A stretch of DNA of 64,000 nt from Tolypothrix tenuis PCC 7101 (GCF_002368295.1 NZ_AP018248.1:7271323-7335322); one strand, 5' to 3'. Counted from the stretch's first letter, positions 27,791-36,808 are shown. The notes: generated from the sequence alone by a model not told the origin. Made by a program: numbers and translations.

Positions 27791-28615
27791 ATGAAAATTA
27801 ACCTGCTGGATTTAGCTCAACGCCCTGCCCCTATAAGGCTGGGTTGTTTTATTTTGGCTTTGTTATTGCTATGGTTGCCTGTTGCTGCGCCAATATACTT
27901 ACTAGTGCATGATTCCAATTTAGTAAGTATATTAACAATGGTATTGCTATATGTAGAATTTATTTTGCTACTGCGGTTATGGGGTAAGTATGTTGATCAA
28001 GAACCTCAAATACTACGGCATTATGGCTTAGAAATTTCTCGTCAGAACGGTGTAGATTTGCTGCGTGGTTTGGCTATTGGATTAATTACTGTATTGATAG
28101 TATTTGGATTGCAAGGTGCTTTTGGTTGGTTAGTGTGGCAACAACCGCAAGTTTTCTTATTAAAAATTGTTTTAGAAGGTTTAATTGTTGGTTTTGGTGT
28201 AGGTTTTGCTGAGGAATTATTATTCCGAGGTTGGTTGTTGAATGAATTGGAACGTAATTACAGCCCAACTATTTCTTTATGGATAGATGCAATTGTATTT
28301 GCGGGATTGCACTTTATTAAACCTTTAGCGGCAATTATTCATACACTACCGCAATTTCCAGCTTTAGTATTATTAGGATTAACGCAAGTATGGGGTAAGC
28401 GCTGGCGTAGAGGCAGACTTGGCTTACCAATTGGATTACATGGTGGTTTAGTTTGGGGCTATTACATTATTAATATTGGGCGATTAATCAAATATTCTGG
28501 GCAAGTTCCTGATTGGGTTACAGGTGTGAATAATAATCCTTTACAAGGTGCAATGGGGGTATTATTTATGACTATATTAGCTTTGTGGATGCGAGGCAGG
28601 AACATGAAGCATTAA
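27791..28615 (+). CDS. CPBP (CAAX/Abi) family intramembrane metalloprotease
   Basis: A 274-aa integral membrane protein with about seven hydrophobic segments. The glutamate motif EELLFRGWLL (EExxxR), a histidine in FAGLHF and a late histidine in GLPIGLHGGLVWG form the expected metal site of the CPBP family. Bacterial members cleave membrane proteins or self-immunity targets; the substrate here is not known. It is 64 bp behind clpS and may be transcribed with it. Confidence 0.9.
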   Translation: MKINLLDLAQRPAPIRLGCFILALLLLWLPVAAPIYLLVHDSNLVSILTMVLLYVEFILLLRLWGKYVDQEPQILRHYGLEISRQNGVDLLRGLAIGLITVLIVFGLQGAFGWLVWQQPQVFLLKIVLEGLIVGFGVGFAEELLFRGWLLNELERNYSPTISLWIDAIVFAGLHFIKPLAAIIHTLPQFPALVLLGLTQVWGKRWRRGRLGLPIGLHGGLVWGYYIINIGRLIKYSGQVPDWVTGVNNNPLQGAMGVLFMTILALWMRGRNMKH

Positions 28616-28718
28616 GCTGTATACAGAGGACAAGGTAACTCTATTGGCAAAAATGTGTTTGATATTAAAACACTATAGCTGTGATGGTTTGATTCACAAT
28701 TATCCAAGAGAAGACATC

Positions 28719-28946
28719 ATGATAGAGCCACTAATTTTACAAAAATTAGAAGAACTCCCTGAGTCTCTTCAGACAGAAGTATTGCATTACATTGAGTTTT
28801 TAATAGAGAAGCACACTCAAAAATCTATCCAAGAACAGCCAACAACAAAACGTCGTGTTGCAGGCACAATGAAAGAAATGTTTGTTTTACCACTACCTGA
28901 TGATTTTGATGAGCCGCTTGAGGATATGAAAGAATATATGGAATGA
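28719..28946 (+). CDS. DUF2281-type antitoxin of a VapBC-like pair
   Basis: A 75-aa protein beginning MIEPLILQKLEELPESLQTEVLHYIEFL, the typical DUF2281 opening in which a short helix pair precedes a flexible tail that wraps the toxin. AAGAGAAG lies before the ATG at 28719; an ATG 25 codons earlier has no support. Its stop overlaps the start of the PIN toxin gene by 4 nt (ATGA), typical of coupled toxin-antitoxin pairs. The antitoxin would also be expected to bind its own promoter. Confidence 0.82.
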   Translation: MIEPLILQKLEELPESLQTEVLHYIEFLIEKHTQKSIQEQPTTKRRVAGTMKEMFVLPLPDDFDEPLEDMKEYME

Positions 28947-29329
28947 ATAAATTACTATTAGATACTCATGCTTTAATCTGGTTTGTTTCTAATGATACAA
29001 ACTTGCCAGTTGCCACTAAAGAAAAAATTGAATCTGCGAAAACTGTTTTTTTCAGCATTGCCAGTCTTTGGGAGATGGCAATCAAGTTCAACATTGGCAA
29101 ACTAACCTTACAAGGAGTTTTTGAAGATATTGAACCACAACTGATAGCTGCGGGTATCACAATTCTTCCTATTACATTTGCTGATACTGTTCAATTCCGT
29201 TATTTACCCTTGCATCATCGAGATCCGTTTGATCGGATTTTGGTCGCGCAGGCAATGAATAATTGCCTTGTTTTGATTAGTCGCGATCCAGCTTTTGATG
29301 CCTATTCTATTCAGCGGGTATGGTTATGA
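28943..29329 (+). CDS. PIN-domain toxin, VapC-like
   Basis: A 128-aa PIN-domain ribonuclease. The acidic metal ligands are visible as Asp7 (LLLDTHALIW), Glu44 (ASLWEMAIK), Asp94/Asp97 (HHRDPFDR) and Asp115 (SRDPAF). Family members cleave tRNA or rRNA when freed from the antitoxin. The start overlaps the antitoxin stop (ATGA). The motifs are complete, so the toxin is probably active. Confidence 0.9.
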   Translation: MNKLLLDTHALIWFVSNDTNLPVATKEKIESAKTVFFSIASLWEMAIKFNIGKLTLQGVFEDIEPQLIAAGITILPITFADTVQFRYLPLHHRDPFDRILVAQAMNNCLVLISRDPAFDAYSIQRVWL

Positions 29330-29404
29330 AATAGTTATATGGCGAGTTGTATTTCATGTGTGAGTTTTTCAGGTAAATTTGGTTTCTTTACCTGAAAAGA
29401 TTGC

Positions 29405-30043
29405 TCACTTAACCGTTTCAACAACCGTTCCTACTACACAAGCCCTATCTAAATTCACACCGTTTAAATTCGCACCTTCTAACTCAGCACATAATAAATT
29501 TGCACCAGTAAAATTGGCTCCAGCTAAGTTTGCTCCACGCAAATCGGCTTCTTCGAGATTGGCTTCGCTTAACAACGCCCCTTGCAAATCAGCACGGGTT
29601 AAGTCTGCACCTTTGAGATTTGCTCCTGTGAGGTTAGCACCGCGCAAGTCAGCACTGCGTAAATCAACGCCTTGTAAATTGACGTTCATCAAATTTGCGC
29701 CACTCAAAAAAGCGCCTGTCAATGACACATCACTGAGCGTCGCACCCATAAAGTTAGCACCGCGCAAATTGCTACCACGCAAGTCAGCACCAGTTAAATC
29801 GGCTTGCATCAAGTTTGCTCCCATAAGGTTTGCCCGTAAGTCGGTGGCTTGAAGGTTGGCTCCCATCAAATTTGCGCCTTCTAAATGTCCACCTTCAAAT
29901 TTGGAACCAGTGAAATTGGCACCTACAAGGGTAGCGCCTGCAAGATTTATCCGGCTTAAATCAAGTTGGGAGAGTTCCTCGTCTTCTAAATTGGCTCCTG
30001 GGAGTTGTTTGAGAGTTCCTAATTTAATAGCTTCAATATTCAT
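29405..30043 (-). CDS. Pentapeptide repeat protein
   Basis: A 212-aa protein made almost wholly of A(D/N)LxG pentapeptide repeats from about residue 28 to 205, giving a right-handed quadrilateral beta-helix. An N-terminal 25 residues (MNIEAIKLGTLKQLPGANLED) are non-repetitive. No signal peptide is visible, so it is probably cytoplasmic. Its start overlaps the stop of the DICT-HD gene by 4 nt, so the two are translationally coupled and may work together. The repetitive plus-strand frame over it is a shadow. Confidence 0.9.
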   Translation of the reverse strand: MNIEAIKLGTLKQLPGANLEDEELSQLDLSRINLAGATLVGANFTGSKFEGGHLEGANLMGANLQATDLRANLMGANLMQADLTGADLRGSNLRGANFMGATLSDVSLTGAFLSGANLMNVNLQGVDLRSADLRGANLTGANLKGADLTRADLQGALLSEANLEEADLRGANLAGANFTGANLLCAELEGANLNGVNLDRACVVGTVVETVK

Positions 30044-31434
30044 TGTGGGTAACTACCAATCTCCTCACTATTCTTGCTGTGACTATCCCAACGGGAATCA
30101 ATTAGCCACATTCCAGCACTGACTTTGGTTTCTATTAAAGGTAAGTCTAATCCTTGTTGCAAACCCATGACTAACAACGCTAGGGTATCTACAAGTTTAG
30201 GATCAAAGCGGGTTGATTGTTGTTTGCACTCATCTAAAGCTTGGGTAAAAATTTCCTCTCGGCTGATTTGGGGAGATTTTTTCTGATTAACTCGCCATTG
30301 AAAGTCTGCAACTAAGGCTAAAATGCGCGATTCTAGGGGAATTTCATCTCCAGCTAACCCGGCTGGCTCTCCTGAACCATCCCACCACTCGGTTTGATGC
30401 GTAATAATTTGAGCAACGGCTCGCAACCTGGGCATGGTTCGCAATACTTGTGCGCCTGGTACTAGGGGACAGCTTAAGGGACGATTGGAGTCTTCTTCGT
30501 GGTAACGTCTAGAACTACCAGGCACCAGAACGCTTTCTGCTTTTTGTAAAGGATCTATGCGATGCAGTAAAGCGGCTAGGCGCAATCTTTTAATTTGCCA
30601 TGCAGGGAGATTTAATAATTGTCCTACTGTTTCGGACAGGGCTACGACTTCCGCCGCGGCCATTGGGTTATTAATATCTGCCAAATCTATTAATTGCGCC
30701 ATCCGCAAGAATGCTTGGATCTCGTTAGAAACCAAGTTGTTGTCTAGTACTTGCTGACGTAGCGCTGTGGGAACGGGTAAATTTTCCTGCCCAGTCTGGA
30801 GGTAATCAACGACAAGGGAAACAACTGCACTCAAATCTTCTGGCGTGACAAGACTAGGCTTAATGGCATCTTTATAGGCAGTTAACTTGTCTGCTAGTTC
30901 TGGGTTTAATGGTTTAATATGAGCGATCGCTAATTCTGCTGTTTCTCTAACTAACTCTGGCTCAAATGTCCATAAGCCATAGAATTTACGCTCTAAGTCT
31001 GATCCAGGTAGCCCACCACTGCCATAATCAGCTTCCGATAATTCTTGACAAATTACCATTGCTGTGTAGTTAGGTGACAAGATAATTAAATGCCACTCTT
31101 GAGCTACAGGGTCGGTTGGCTCTAAAGCTACTATCTCTACATTGGGTAGTTTGCTGGTAGTATGTTCCGCAAAACCAGCATCGGGGGCAGCCATAATGAC
31201 AATTTGGCCGCTTTTTTGGGCGATGTCTGCGTATCTTTCTGCTTCTTGGAGATACCATTTACCTCGTTGGAAGGCAGTAATCACTAAGGGTTGACCATCG
31301 TCTTTGAGAATATGGTCTTCCAAGGCATGACACAAGGCAACTAGGGTATTTTTGTAATACACTCCGAAGCGAATTGGTCTAACGCTACGGCGATGATTAC
31401 TTTCTAATTGTTGGAGTATGGAGCCTTCTAACAT
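30040..31434 (-). CDS. DICT sensory domain protein with a degenerate HD-GYP domain
   Basis: 464 aa. The N-terminal region (about residues 1-190, with RFGVYYKNTLVALCHALEDHIL) fits the DICT domain, which in cyanobacteria accompanies diguanylate cyclase and two-component proteins. The C-terminal half is HD-GYP-like, but the key motif reads LLHRID in place of LLHDIG, and HQTEWWDGSGEPAG in place of HHERWDGSGYPxG. Most metal ligands and the GYP are therefore altered, and cyclic-di-GMP hydrolysis is unlikely. It is coupled to the pentapeptide repeat gene. Confidence 0.78.
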   Translation of the reverse strand: MLEGSILQQLESNHRRSVRPIRFGVYYKNTLVALCHALEDHILKDDGQPLVITAFQRGKWYLQEAERYADIAQKSGQIVIMAAPDAGFAEHTTSKLPNVEIVALEPTDPVAQEWHLIILSPNYTAMVICQELSEADYGSGGLPGSDLERKFYGLWTFEPELVRETAELAIAHIKPLNPELADKLTAYKDAIKPSLVTPEDLSAVVSLVVDYLQTGQENLPVPTALRQQVLDNNLVSNEIQAFLRMAQLIDLADINNPMAAAEVVALSETVGQLLNLPAWQIKRLRLAALLHRIDPLQKAESVLVPGSSRRYHEEDSNRPLSCPLVPGAQVLRTMPRLRAVAQIITHQTEWWDGSGEPAGLAGDEIPLESRILALVADFQWRVNQKKSPQISREEIFTQALDECKQQSTRFDPKLVDTLALLVMGLQQGLDLPLIETKVSAGMWLIDSRWDSHSKNSEEIGSYPQ

Positions 31435-31580
31435 GGGGTTTGTTTAAATCAACCGCGAAGGTGGGCGTAAGATAAAAAATTTTAATTTTGGCTATAACTT
31501 TTTCAGTTTACTTTTTGCTGTATGAATTACGCTACAGACCAAAAGTCTGAATATTTATACAAAAGTGAGCTTACGTAAAT

Positions 31581-31618
31581 TGGGGATGGGGCAATGGGCA
31601 TTGGGCATGGGGCATGGG
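31581..31618. repeat. GGGGCAT-family heptamer STRR
   Basis: Degenerate GGGGCAT/TGGGCAT heptamers sit in the 275-bp spacer between the radical SAM gene and the DICT-HD gene, the same family as at 8442-8482. Confidence 0.7.
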
Positions 31619-31709
31619 AAAGGCAGATGTTCTTGTTTGGTTGTGGGTTGGTTTTGAAGATGCAAGTCTCAAATTTGGAGTAGGCAAAAAGCCTACCCCA
31701 GATGCTTAA

Positions 31710-33299
31710 TTAAACACCTACCAATTGTTTGTCGTTTTTCTCCATTGGCGCAGATAGTGCTGCTTCTAAATCAGCACAACCCAATTTTTCTTCCAAGATT
31801 TTCATGACTTCACGTCCAAAATCGTTGGGGTTTTGTTGCCAAGCTTGCAAGCAGACTTCACCAAAAAATGAACCCAAGGGTTCTGGATTCCACAGGAGTT
31901 TTTTGGCTGTCCACGGCATTAAGCTCATAGGATTATACCCAGGTTTGAGAATACCTTGTTTGAAAGCATATTCTTCTAAGTGGGTGTGGGGTTGCAATCC
32001 AATAAAGAAAATGGCTGGTTCAACTTTATCTGCGCCAAAAATGCGTTCGAGTTCGCGGTGATAGGCTATGGTTTGACGGATGGTTTCGGGACGTTCATCA
32101 ATAACATTAAAGGAATAGTTGACAGAAACTAAGTCATTGAAACCAGCAGCTTTTAAATCGCGACAGTTTTGCAAGACTGTACGCAGGTTGTAACCCATTC
32201 GCATTTTTCGCACGAGTTCTTGAGAACCACTGGTAATTCCAATTTCAAAGTAATTCATCCCAGTTTTCGCCATCAATTCACACAGTTCGGGTGTGAGATT
32301 GTCGGCTCTGATGTATGCTGCCCAGTGAATATCTGTCATCCCAGAATCGACGATTTTTTGTAACAATTCTGCTGCATCATCGATAAATTTTCTGGCGGGG
32401 ATGAATTGGGCATCGGTAAACCAGAAGTTACGAATACCGCGATCGTATAATTGACGCATCTCCGCTACTACTTCATCGGCTGGGTTAATGCGTACCTGTT
32501 TACCTTCAACTACGGTGTAGACACAATAACAGCAGTTATGAGGACATCCGCGTTTGGTTTGGACACCAATATAAAAGTCTTGCCCTTGGAGATAATAGTT
32601 AAATTCTGGCCAGATGCTTTCGATATAGTCGTAGTTACAAGCAGTCTTTTCTAAAGGTGTAGGTTGTTCGTGAATTAAGCGCTGTCTGGGTTGGGCTTCT
32701 CCTACTACATAGCAGCGTTCATCACGAAACTCTTTACCACTTAAAAATTTAGTTAAGAGGGTTTCTCCTTCACCTACAGAAATAATTGTGCCTGCAGGTA
32801 AGCTTTTACCCAACTGTTCGTAAAATACGCTAACTGCACCACCACCAACAACTGCACGCGCCGTTTTCGCATACTTCTGGGCGCGTTTTAAGCCACGTTT
32901 AATTAATCCCAGATTGCGCCATAACTCTACATAGTAAGCAATGAAAATTCGCAAGCCACCCAAAGCCCCGCGTAATTTTATCAGCGGATTCTTCGCGTAG
33001 TAGAATTCAAAAGCGTTTTGTAACGGGTTGCCACCACGACCGCCAACTGGCGCATATATTTGGATATCTCGCCAAGAAAATACTAGCAGTGTGGGCTTAA
33101 ATTCATCGATACAGCGCTCTAGGGCTTGAGCATAGTCTAGAGGTGGTACGCATCCCAAATCAAAGATACGCTGCTCAATATTAGGAAACTGTTTGTGGAC
33201 ATGATCGCTAAGGTAGACAACCCCAATGGGAAAGATGGGGTTACAGGGAAGGCGAACGTAAAGAATTCGATTTTCCATTGTGCTTGCGTTAACTGCCAT
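31710..33299 (-). CDS. B12-binding-type radical SAM protein, possibly the photosystem II high-light acclimation family
   Basis: A 529-aa protein with an N-terminal cobalamin-binding-like region (VRLPCNPIFPIGVVYLSDH, VVGGGAVSVFYEQLG) and a radical SAM core with Cys252, Cys256 and Cys259 in GCPHNCCYC. The C-terminal third has no motif I can name. From memory, cyanobacterial proteins of this kind are annotated as photosystem II high-light acclimation radical SAM proteins; the reaction is unknown. The start is uncertain between 33299 and the internal ATG at 33278 (MENRILYVRLP). Confidence 0.78.
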   Translation of the reverse strand: MAVNASTMENRILYVRLPCNPIFPIGVVYLSDHVHKQFPNIEQRIFDLGCVPPLDYAQALERCIDEFKPTLLVFSWRDIQIYAPVGGRGGNPLQNAFEFYYAKNPLIKLRGALGGLRIFIAYYVELWRNLGLIKRGLKRAQKYAKTARAVVGGGAVSVFYEQLGKSLPAGTIISVGEGETLLTKFLSGKEFRDERCYVVGEAQPRQRLIHEQPTPLEKTACNYDYIESIWPEFNYYLQGQDFYIGVQTKRGCPHNCCYCVYTVVEGKQVRINPADEVVAEMRQLYDRGIRNFWFTDAQFIPARKFIDDAAELLQKIVDSGMTDIHWAAYIRADNLTPELCELMAKTGMNYFEIGITSGSQELVRKMRMGYNLRTVLQNCRDLKAAGFNDLVSVNYSFNVIDERPETIRQTIAYHRELERIFGADKVEPAIFFIGLQPHTHLEEYAFKQGILKPGYNPMSLMPWTAKKLLWNPEPLGSFFGEVCLQAWQQNPNDFGREVMKILEEKLGCADLEAALSAPMEKNDKQLVGV

Positions 33300-33899
33300 C
33301 TTGCCGTTTCTGTGGGGAAAGTGAGTGAAAAAACATCCAGTTGTTAACTGTATGTATTGATTTAGGCTGCTTTATTCGAGCGCGATCGCACTTAACATTT
33401 AAGCTATGTCTCGCTCAAAGCGAATTCCCTACTGGTAACTTTTGAAATAGCAAAAATTGCTCGGCATACCAGTAGGTATGATAGCCATAGGTTTGGTTTA
33501 TGAAGATTTTTTGCTTATAGCTTTACCATAACATTGAGTCTATTCCTTAAGCGATGATCCTCATCTATAACTCTGGGAATTAGTCGCTCAAAAAAATTTA
33601 CTTGTAATCCAGCCTAGCGATCGCGGGATCATTGTCATCTTCTAAACTCAATTTCTGCGATTAAAGAAGTTATATAACAACTTGTTTATCAAGGAATGCA
33701 TATACAAGATCTTCCTTTATAGTGTATAATTATAGAAAAATTAGATATATTTACAAAAGTTTCACAACTTATACATATCTTTAGATAGAAATATTGCAGA
33801 AATGTGCAGTTGGTAGTCGGAGTTACAGCTTATGGGGATCGCCCAGTGTTACTTTTACTTATGTAATGTAAAATTGTGGCGTAAAGCTCCTCAGCAGTT
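33300..33899 (+). promoter_or_regulatory. Spacer with a nested hairpin and an NtcA-type promoter
   Basis: This region of 600 bp holds an inverted repeat CTACTGGTA / TACCAGTAG (33429-33437 and 33467-33475), with a small AGCAA / TTGCT hairpin nested in the loop, and the NtcA-type promoter listed separately. No coding frame is convincing. Confidence 0.55.
33813..33855 (+). promoter_or_regulatory. NtcA class II-type promoter of the DUF1830 gene
   Basis: GTAGTCGGAGTTAC (33813-33826) is an exact GTA-N8-TAC NtcA site. It is followed after 23 nt by TACTTT (33850-33855), which fits the TAN3T -10 box at the standard NtcA-activated spacing. Transcription would begin near 33862, about 38 bp before the gene start. 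Confidence 0.72.
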
Positions 33900-34295
33900 A
33901 TGGCTCAAATATTAGATCCACTACCACCTGAGCAATCAGGAACTGTTCTCTGCTGCTACGTAAATGCCACGAGCAAAATCCAGGTTGCCCGCATCTCCAA
34001 CATTCCTAATTGGTATTTTGAAAGGGTTGTTTTTCCTGGACAACGGCTCGTGTTTGAAGCCCCCAAAGAAGCTCAAATGGAAATTCATACGGGGATGATG
34101 GCAAGCGCAATATTATCGGATACTATTCCGTGTGTTCGCCTTGCAATTAATGAGGATGGTACTTATGAATTGGGTAGCAGCTCATCAGTAGCAATAGACT
34201 CTATCAATAAAACACCAATAGTGCAGCCAATTAATACAAAAACTGACGATACAACAAAACCTTTAACAATCGCTGGTTTAGCTTCCGTTGATTAA
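33900..34295 (+). CDS. DUF1830 domain protein
   Basis: 131 aa. The first 80 residues form the DUF1830 domain, with CCYVNATSKIQVARISNIPNWYFERVVFPG, a family found almost only in cyanobacteria and of unknown function. The tail beyond residue 90 is polar and probably disordered. The NtcA-type promoter upstream suggests induction under nitrogen limitation. A terminator follows 22 bp after the stop, so it is probably a single-gene unit. Confidence 0.85.
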   Translation: MAQILDPLPPEQSGTVLCCYVNATSKIQVARISNIPNWYFERVVFPGQRLVFEAPKEAQMEIHTGMMASAILSDTIPCVRLAINEDGTYELGSSSSVAIDSINKTPIVQPINTKTDDTTKPLTIAGLASVD

Positions 34296-34316
34296 AAAAA
34301 TTTTCTCAAAATTAGG

Positions 34317-34342
34317 GGTTGCTGAAGCCAGCAGCCTTTTTT
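34317..34342 (+). terminator. Rho-independent terminator of the DUF1830 gene
   Basis: An 8-bp stem GGTTGCTG / CAGCAGCC (34317-34324 and 34329-34336, one G-U pair) is followed by six T. Confidence 0.88.
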
Positions 34343-34549
34343 GTTGAGTAGTGGTTTGGTATTTGGTTAGAGAAAAGTTTTAACAAGTATTAGGAAATAA
34401 ATTTGAGAAAATTTACACATTACATAGTGTATTTTTTTGTCCCCTTTGCCTTCTTTCTCCTATTCAATCTTCAGTACCTCATCCCCAATCCCCAGTCCTC
34501 AATACCCACTACCCAGCCCCCATGACCCTTTCTCTTCTACAATCAATGT

Positions 34550-35011
34550 ATGAATTTGCCTTCTTTTCTTTGGTTGTGGAAAATAGCGGCTTGGTCAATG
34601 GGGTTATCCTTGCTAGCATACGTGATGTTAGCGACCACCGGCTTTTGGATGTTTAAAGCGAGAAGTTCGCAAAATCCCCCTAATTTACCTTTCTTAAATA
34701 GAGGAAATTTGGGGATGCGATCGCTCCACTATACAATCGGCATTAGTATGGTCGGTTTGGTGCTACTACTACTGGCAATTGGTATTATTGGCACATTGGG
34801 CCATTTCGGTTCACTAGGACATTCATCTCACTTGGCTGCTGGGTTGGTAGTAGTAGCTTTAGTTTTGCTATCTGCTTTTAGTGCTACCCAAATCAGTCCC
34901 GAAAGACCTTGGGTTAGAACTTTACACGTAGGCACAAATATTATTCTGTTTATAGGTTTTGCTTGGGTATCACTCACAGGTTGGAGTGTCGTGCAAAAGT
35001 ATTTACCTTAA
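34550..35011 (+). CDS. DUF4079-type membrane protein
   Basis: A 153-aa protein with four hydrophobic segments (about residues 10-32, 60-84, 93-112, 125-145) and a conserved RSLHYTIGIS stretch followed later by RTLHVGTNIILF. The paired histidines in membrane helices recall b-type haem binding in cytochrome b561-like folds, which is inference. I place it in DUF4079, common in cyanobacteria. The start ATG at 34550 has no clear Shine-Dalgarno. Confidence 0.7.
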   Translation: MNLPSFLWLWKIAAWSMGLSLLAYVMLATTGFWMFKARSSQNPPNLPFLNRGNLGMRSLHYTIGISMVGLVLLLLAIGIIGTLGHFGSLGHSSHLAAGLVVVALVLLSAFSATQISPERPWVRTLHVGTNIILFIGFAWVSLTGWSVVQKYLP

Positions 35012-35225
35012 TTCTTGAGCTTATTAGTATATAAGTACTATTAAGGATGCGATCGCAAAAGTAAGCCTAGAAATTAGGAAGCACTTTAGCCCTGAAGAGA
35101 GCGCTAAAGTGCTTACTATATTTATGAGCAATGTTACGAAGAAAGCTCTTTAACCCAAACGGAAATTAACGGCTGGCTCAGTCCTTAGTTAGGATGAAAT
35201 AAAAGTAACCGATTGTAATTGAGCC

Positions 35226-35780
35226 GTGACTGCAAACTTAGTTAACACCTCACCTTCTGTTTTCCGTCTCTCACCGTTGATTAGAATAACGCTGCTGAGT
35301 TTATACTTAGCACTCACAGTTCCATTACCATTTTTAGCGCAGGTAACAGCAGCACCTACACCACCAGCTTTATTGTGGCTAGGAATTGGGATTGGTTTTA
35401 TTGCTTTGTATGCAGTATTAACAGAACGAGTCATTTTAGATGACCAAGGAATTCAAGTGACTTATTCTGTCTGGGTACCGCGATTTTTTCGGAAAGGTTG
35501 GTTATTAAACTGGTCTGATGTCAAAGAATTAAAACCTCGTACCACAGGCCAAGGAGGCATAGTATATTATTTTCTCAGCCAGTCAGGACAAGCTTATTTA
35601 TTACCAGTGCGTGTAGCTGGATTTGCCAAGCTGGTAAGACAAGTACAAGAAAAAACGGGTATAGATACTACAGATGTTCGCCCGTTAGCCCAGCCTTGGA
35701 TGTATATAATTTTGTTAGGTTTCACGTTATTATTACTGTTGGTAGATAGCTGGACTATCACCACAGCCTTAAATCAATAA
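35226..35780 (+). CDS. Membrane protein with PH-like soluble domain, function unknown
   Basis: 184 aa. Two hydrophobic hairpins near the N-terminus (about residues 20-60) are followed by a soluble part with the phrase ERVILDDQGIQVTY and W-x2-V-x-E-L, reminiscent of bacterial PH domains, and then a C-terminal membrane segment (about 158-175). The start is a GTG at 35226. I do not know a function. Confidence 0.65.
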   Translation: MTANLVNTSPSVFRLSPLIRITLLSLYLALTVPLPFLAQVTAAPTPPALLWLGIGIGFIALYAVLTERVILDDQGIQVTYSVWVPRFFRKGWLLNWSDVKELKPRTTGQGGIVYYFLSQSGQAYLLPVRVAGFAKLVRQVQEKTGIDTTDVRPLAQPWMYIILLGFTLLLLLVDSWTITTALNQ

Positions 35781-35782
35781 TT

Positions 35783-35912
35783 ACTAATTCGTAATTCGTA
35801 GTTCGTAATTAACAAGGCATAGCAAATCAGGGTATTGAAGGAAAAAATAAATATTTATTTCTTCTTTCAAGTCCAGTAAGATTAACTACGAATTATCAAT
35901 TACGAATTATAT
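35783..35912. repeat. Inverted pair of AATTCGT heptamer STRRs
   Basis: Heptamers of the TAATTCG type (35783-35815) face the complementary ACGAATT type (35884-35910) across about 70 bp, so the transcript could fold into a long imperfect hairpin. The same arrangement recurs at 44811-45026. Confidence 0.7.
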
Positions 35913-35931
35913 TGACCCTTTCCCCAGCAAC

Positions 35932-36720
35932 TTGAATTTGGATAATGTCACCCCTAAAGCCGCACTCAGGTTAGAGCAAGTCAATCTATTTACAAAGCTC
36001 AAAACCCAAATTTCCAGCAATCATCAAGGATACCCAATATTGCAGGATATGGGTTTTGAGGTACTCGCTGGAGAACGGATTGCGATTGTCGGCCCATCAG
36101 GCGGAGGTAAAACAGCCTTACTCAAGCTGATAAACCGCCTGATTGAGCCAACTAATGGCAAAATATTTCTGGAAAATCAGGAATATCGCCAAATTCCTAT
36201 ACTCCAGTTACGCCAGGTAGTGACACTGGTATTGCAAGAGTCTAAGCTTTTAGGGATGACAGTTGAGCAAGCTTTAGCTTATCCACTAGTTTTGCGTGGT
36301 TTATCCAAACAGACAATTCAGCAACGAGTAAGTCATTGGATAGAACAACTGCGTATCCCTAGTGACTGGTTGGGAAGGACTGAAGTGCAACTTTCTGCTG
36401 GACAACGACAGCTAGTAGCGATCGCACGTGCTTTAGTTATCCAACCAAAAATCTTATTATTAGATGAGCCAACCTCTGCCTTGGATGTTGGGACAGCGTC
36501 TCATGTTATAGAAAATTTAACCCAGCTGGCTACCACTGATCACATCACAATTTTGATGGTAAATCACCAGCTAGAACTAGCACAGGAATTTTGCACCCGA
36601 CTTTTACACCTACAACAAGGTCGGTTGTTGGCAAATCAACCAGGGTCTGAAATAGACTGGTTCAACTTACGCACCAGCTTGATGCACGCAGAAGCTCAAG
36701 CCTCTGAAGAATGGGGTTGA
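35932..36720 (+). CDS. ABC transporter ATP-binding protein
   Basis: A 262-aa ATPase with Walker A GPSGGGKT, Q-loop VLQES, signature LSAGQRQ, Walker B ILLLDEP and H-loop VNH, so it is catalytically complete. The overall layout resembles FetA/YbbL-type ATPases that partner a UPF0014 permease, but no permease gene is adjacent, and the transported substrate cannot be assigned. The start is a TTG at 35932; no better start exists before the first conserved residues. Confidence 0.85.
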   Translation: MNLDNVTPKAALRLEQVNLFTKLKTQISSNHQGYPILQDMGFEVLAGERIAIVGPSGGGKTALLKLINRLIEPTNGKIFLENQEYRQIPILQLRQVVTLVLQESKLLGMTVEQALAYPLVLRGLSKQTIQQRVSHWIEQLRIPSDWLGRTEVQLSAGQRQLVAIARALVIQPKILLLDEPTSALDVGTASHVIENLTQLATTDHITILMVNHQLELAQEFCTRLLHLQQGRLLANQPGSEIDWFNLRTSLMHAEAQASEEWG

Positions 36721-36808
36721 TTAAGAGTCCAGAGTCAAAAGTCAAAAGTCAAAAATATAGGAAATTTCTTAATTTTGAATTTTGAATTTCCTGTCTGCGC
36801 TGATTCAG

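Noticed and set aside
29379..29852. 157-codon repetitive plus-strand frame over the pentapeptide repeat gene
   Set aside because: It is the antisense of the pentapeptide repeats, which stay open because the unit is 15 bp; the minus-strand protein has the family pattern.
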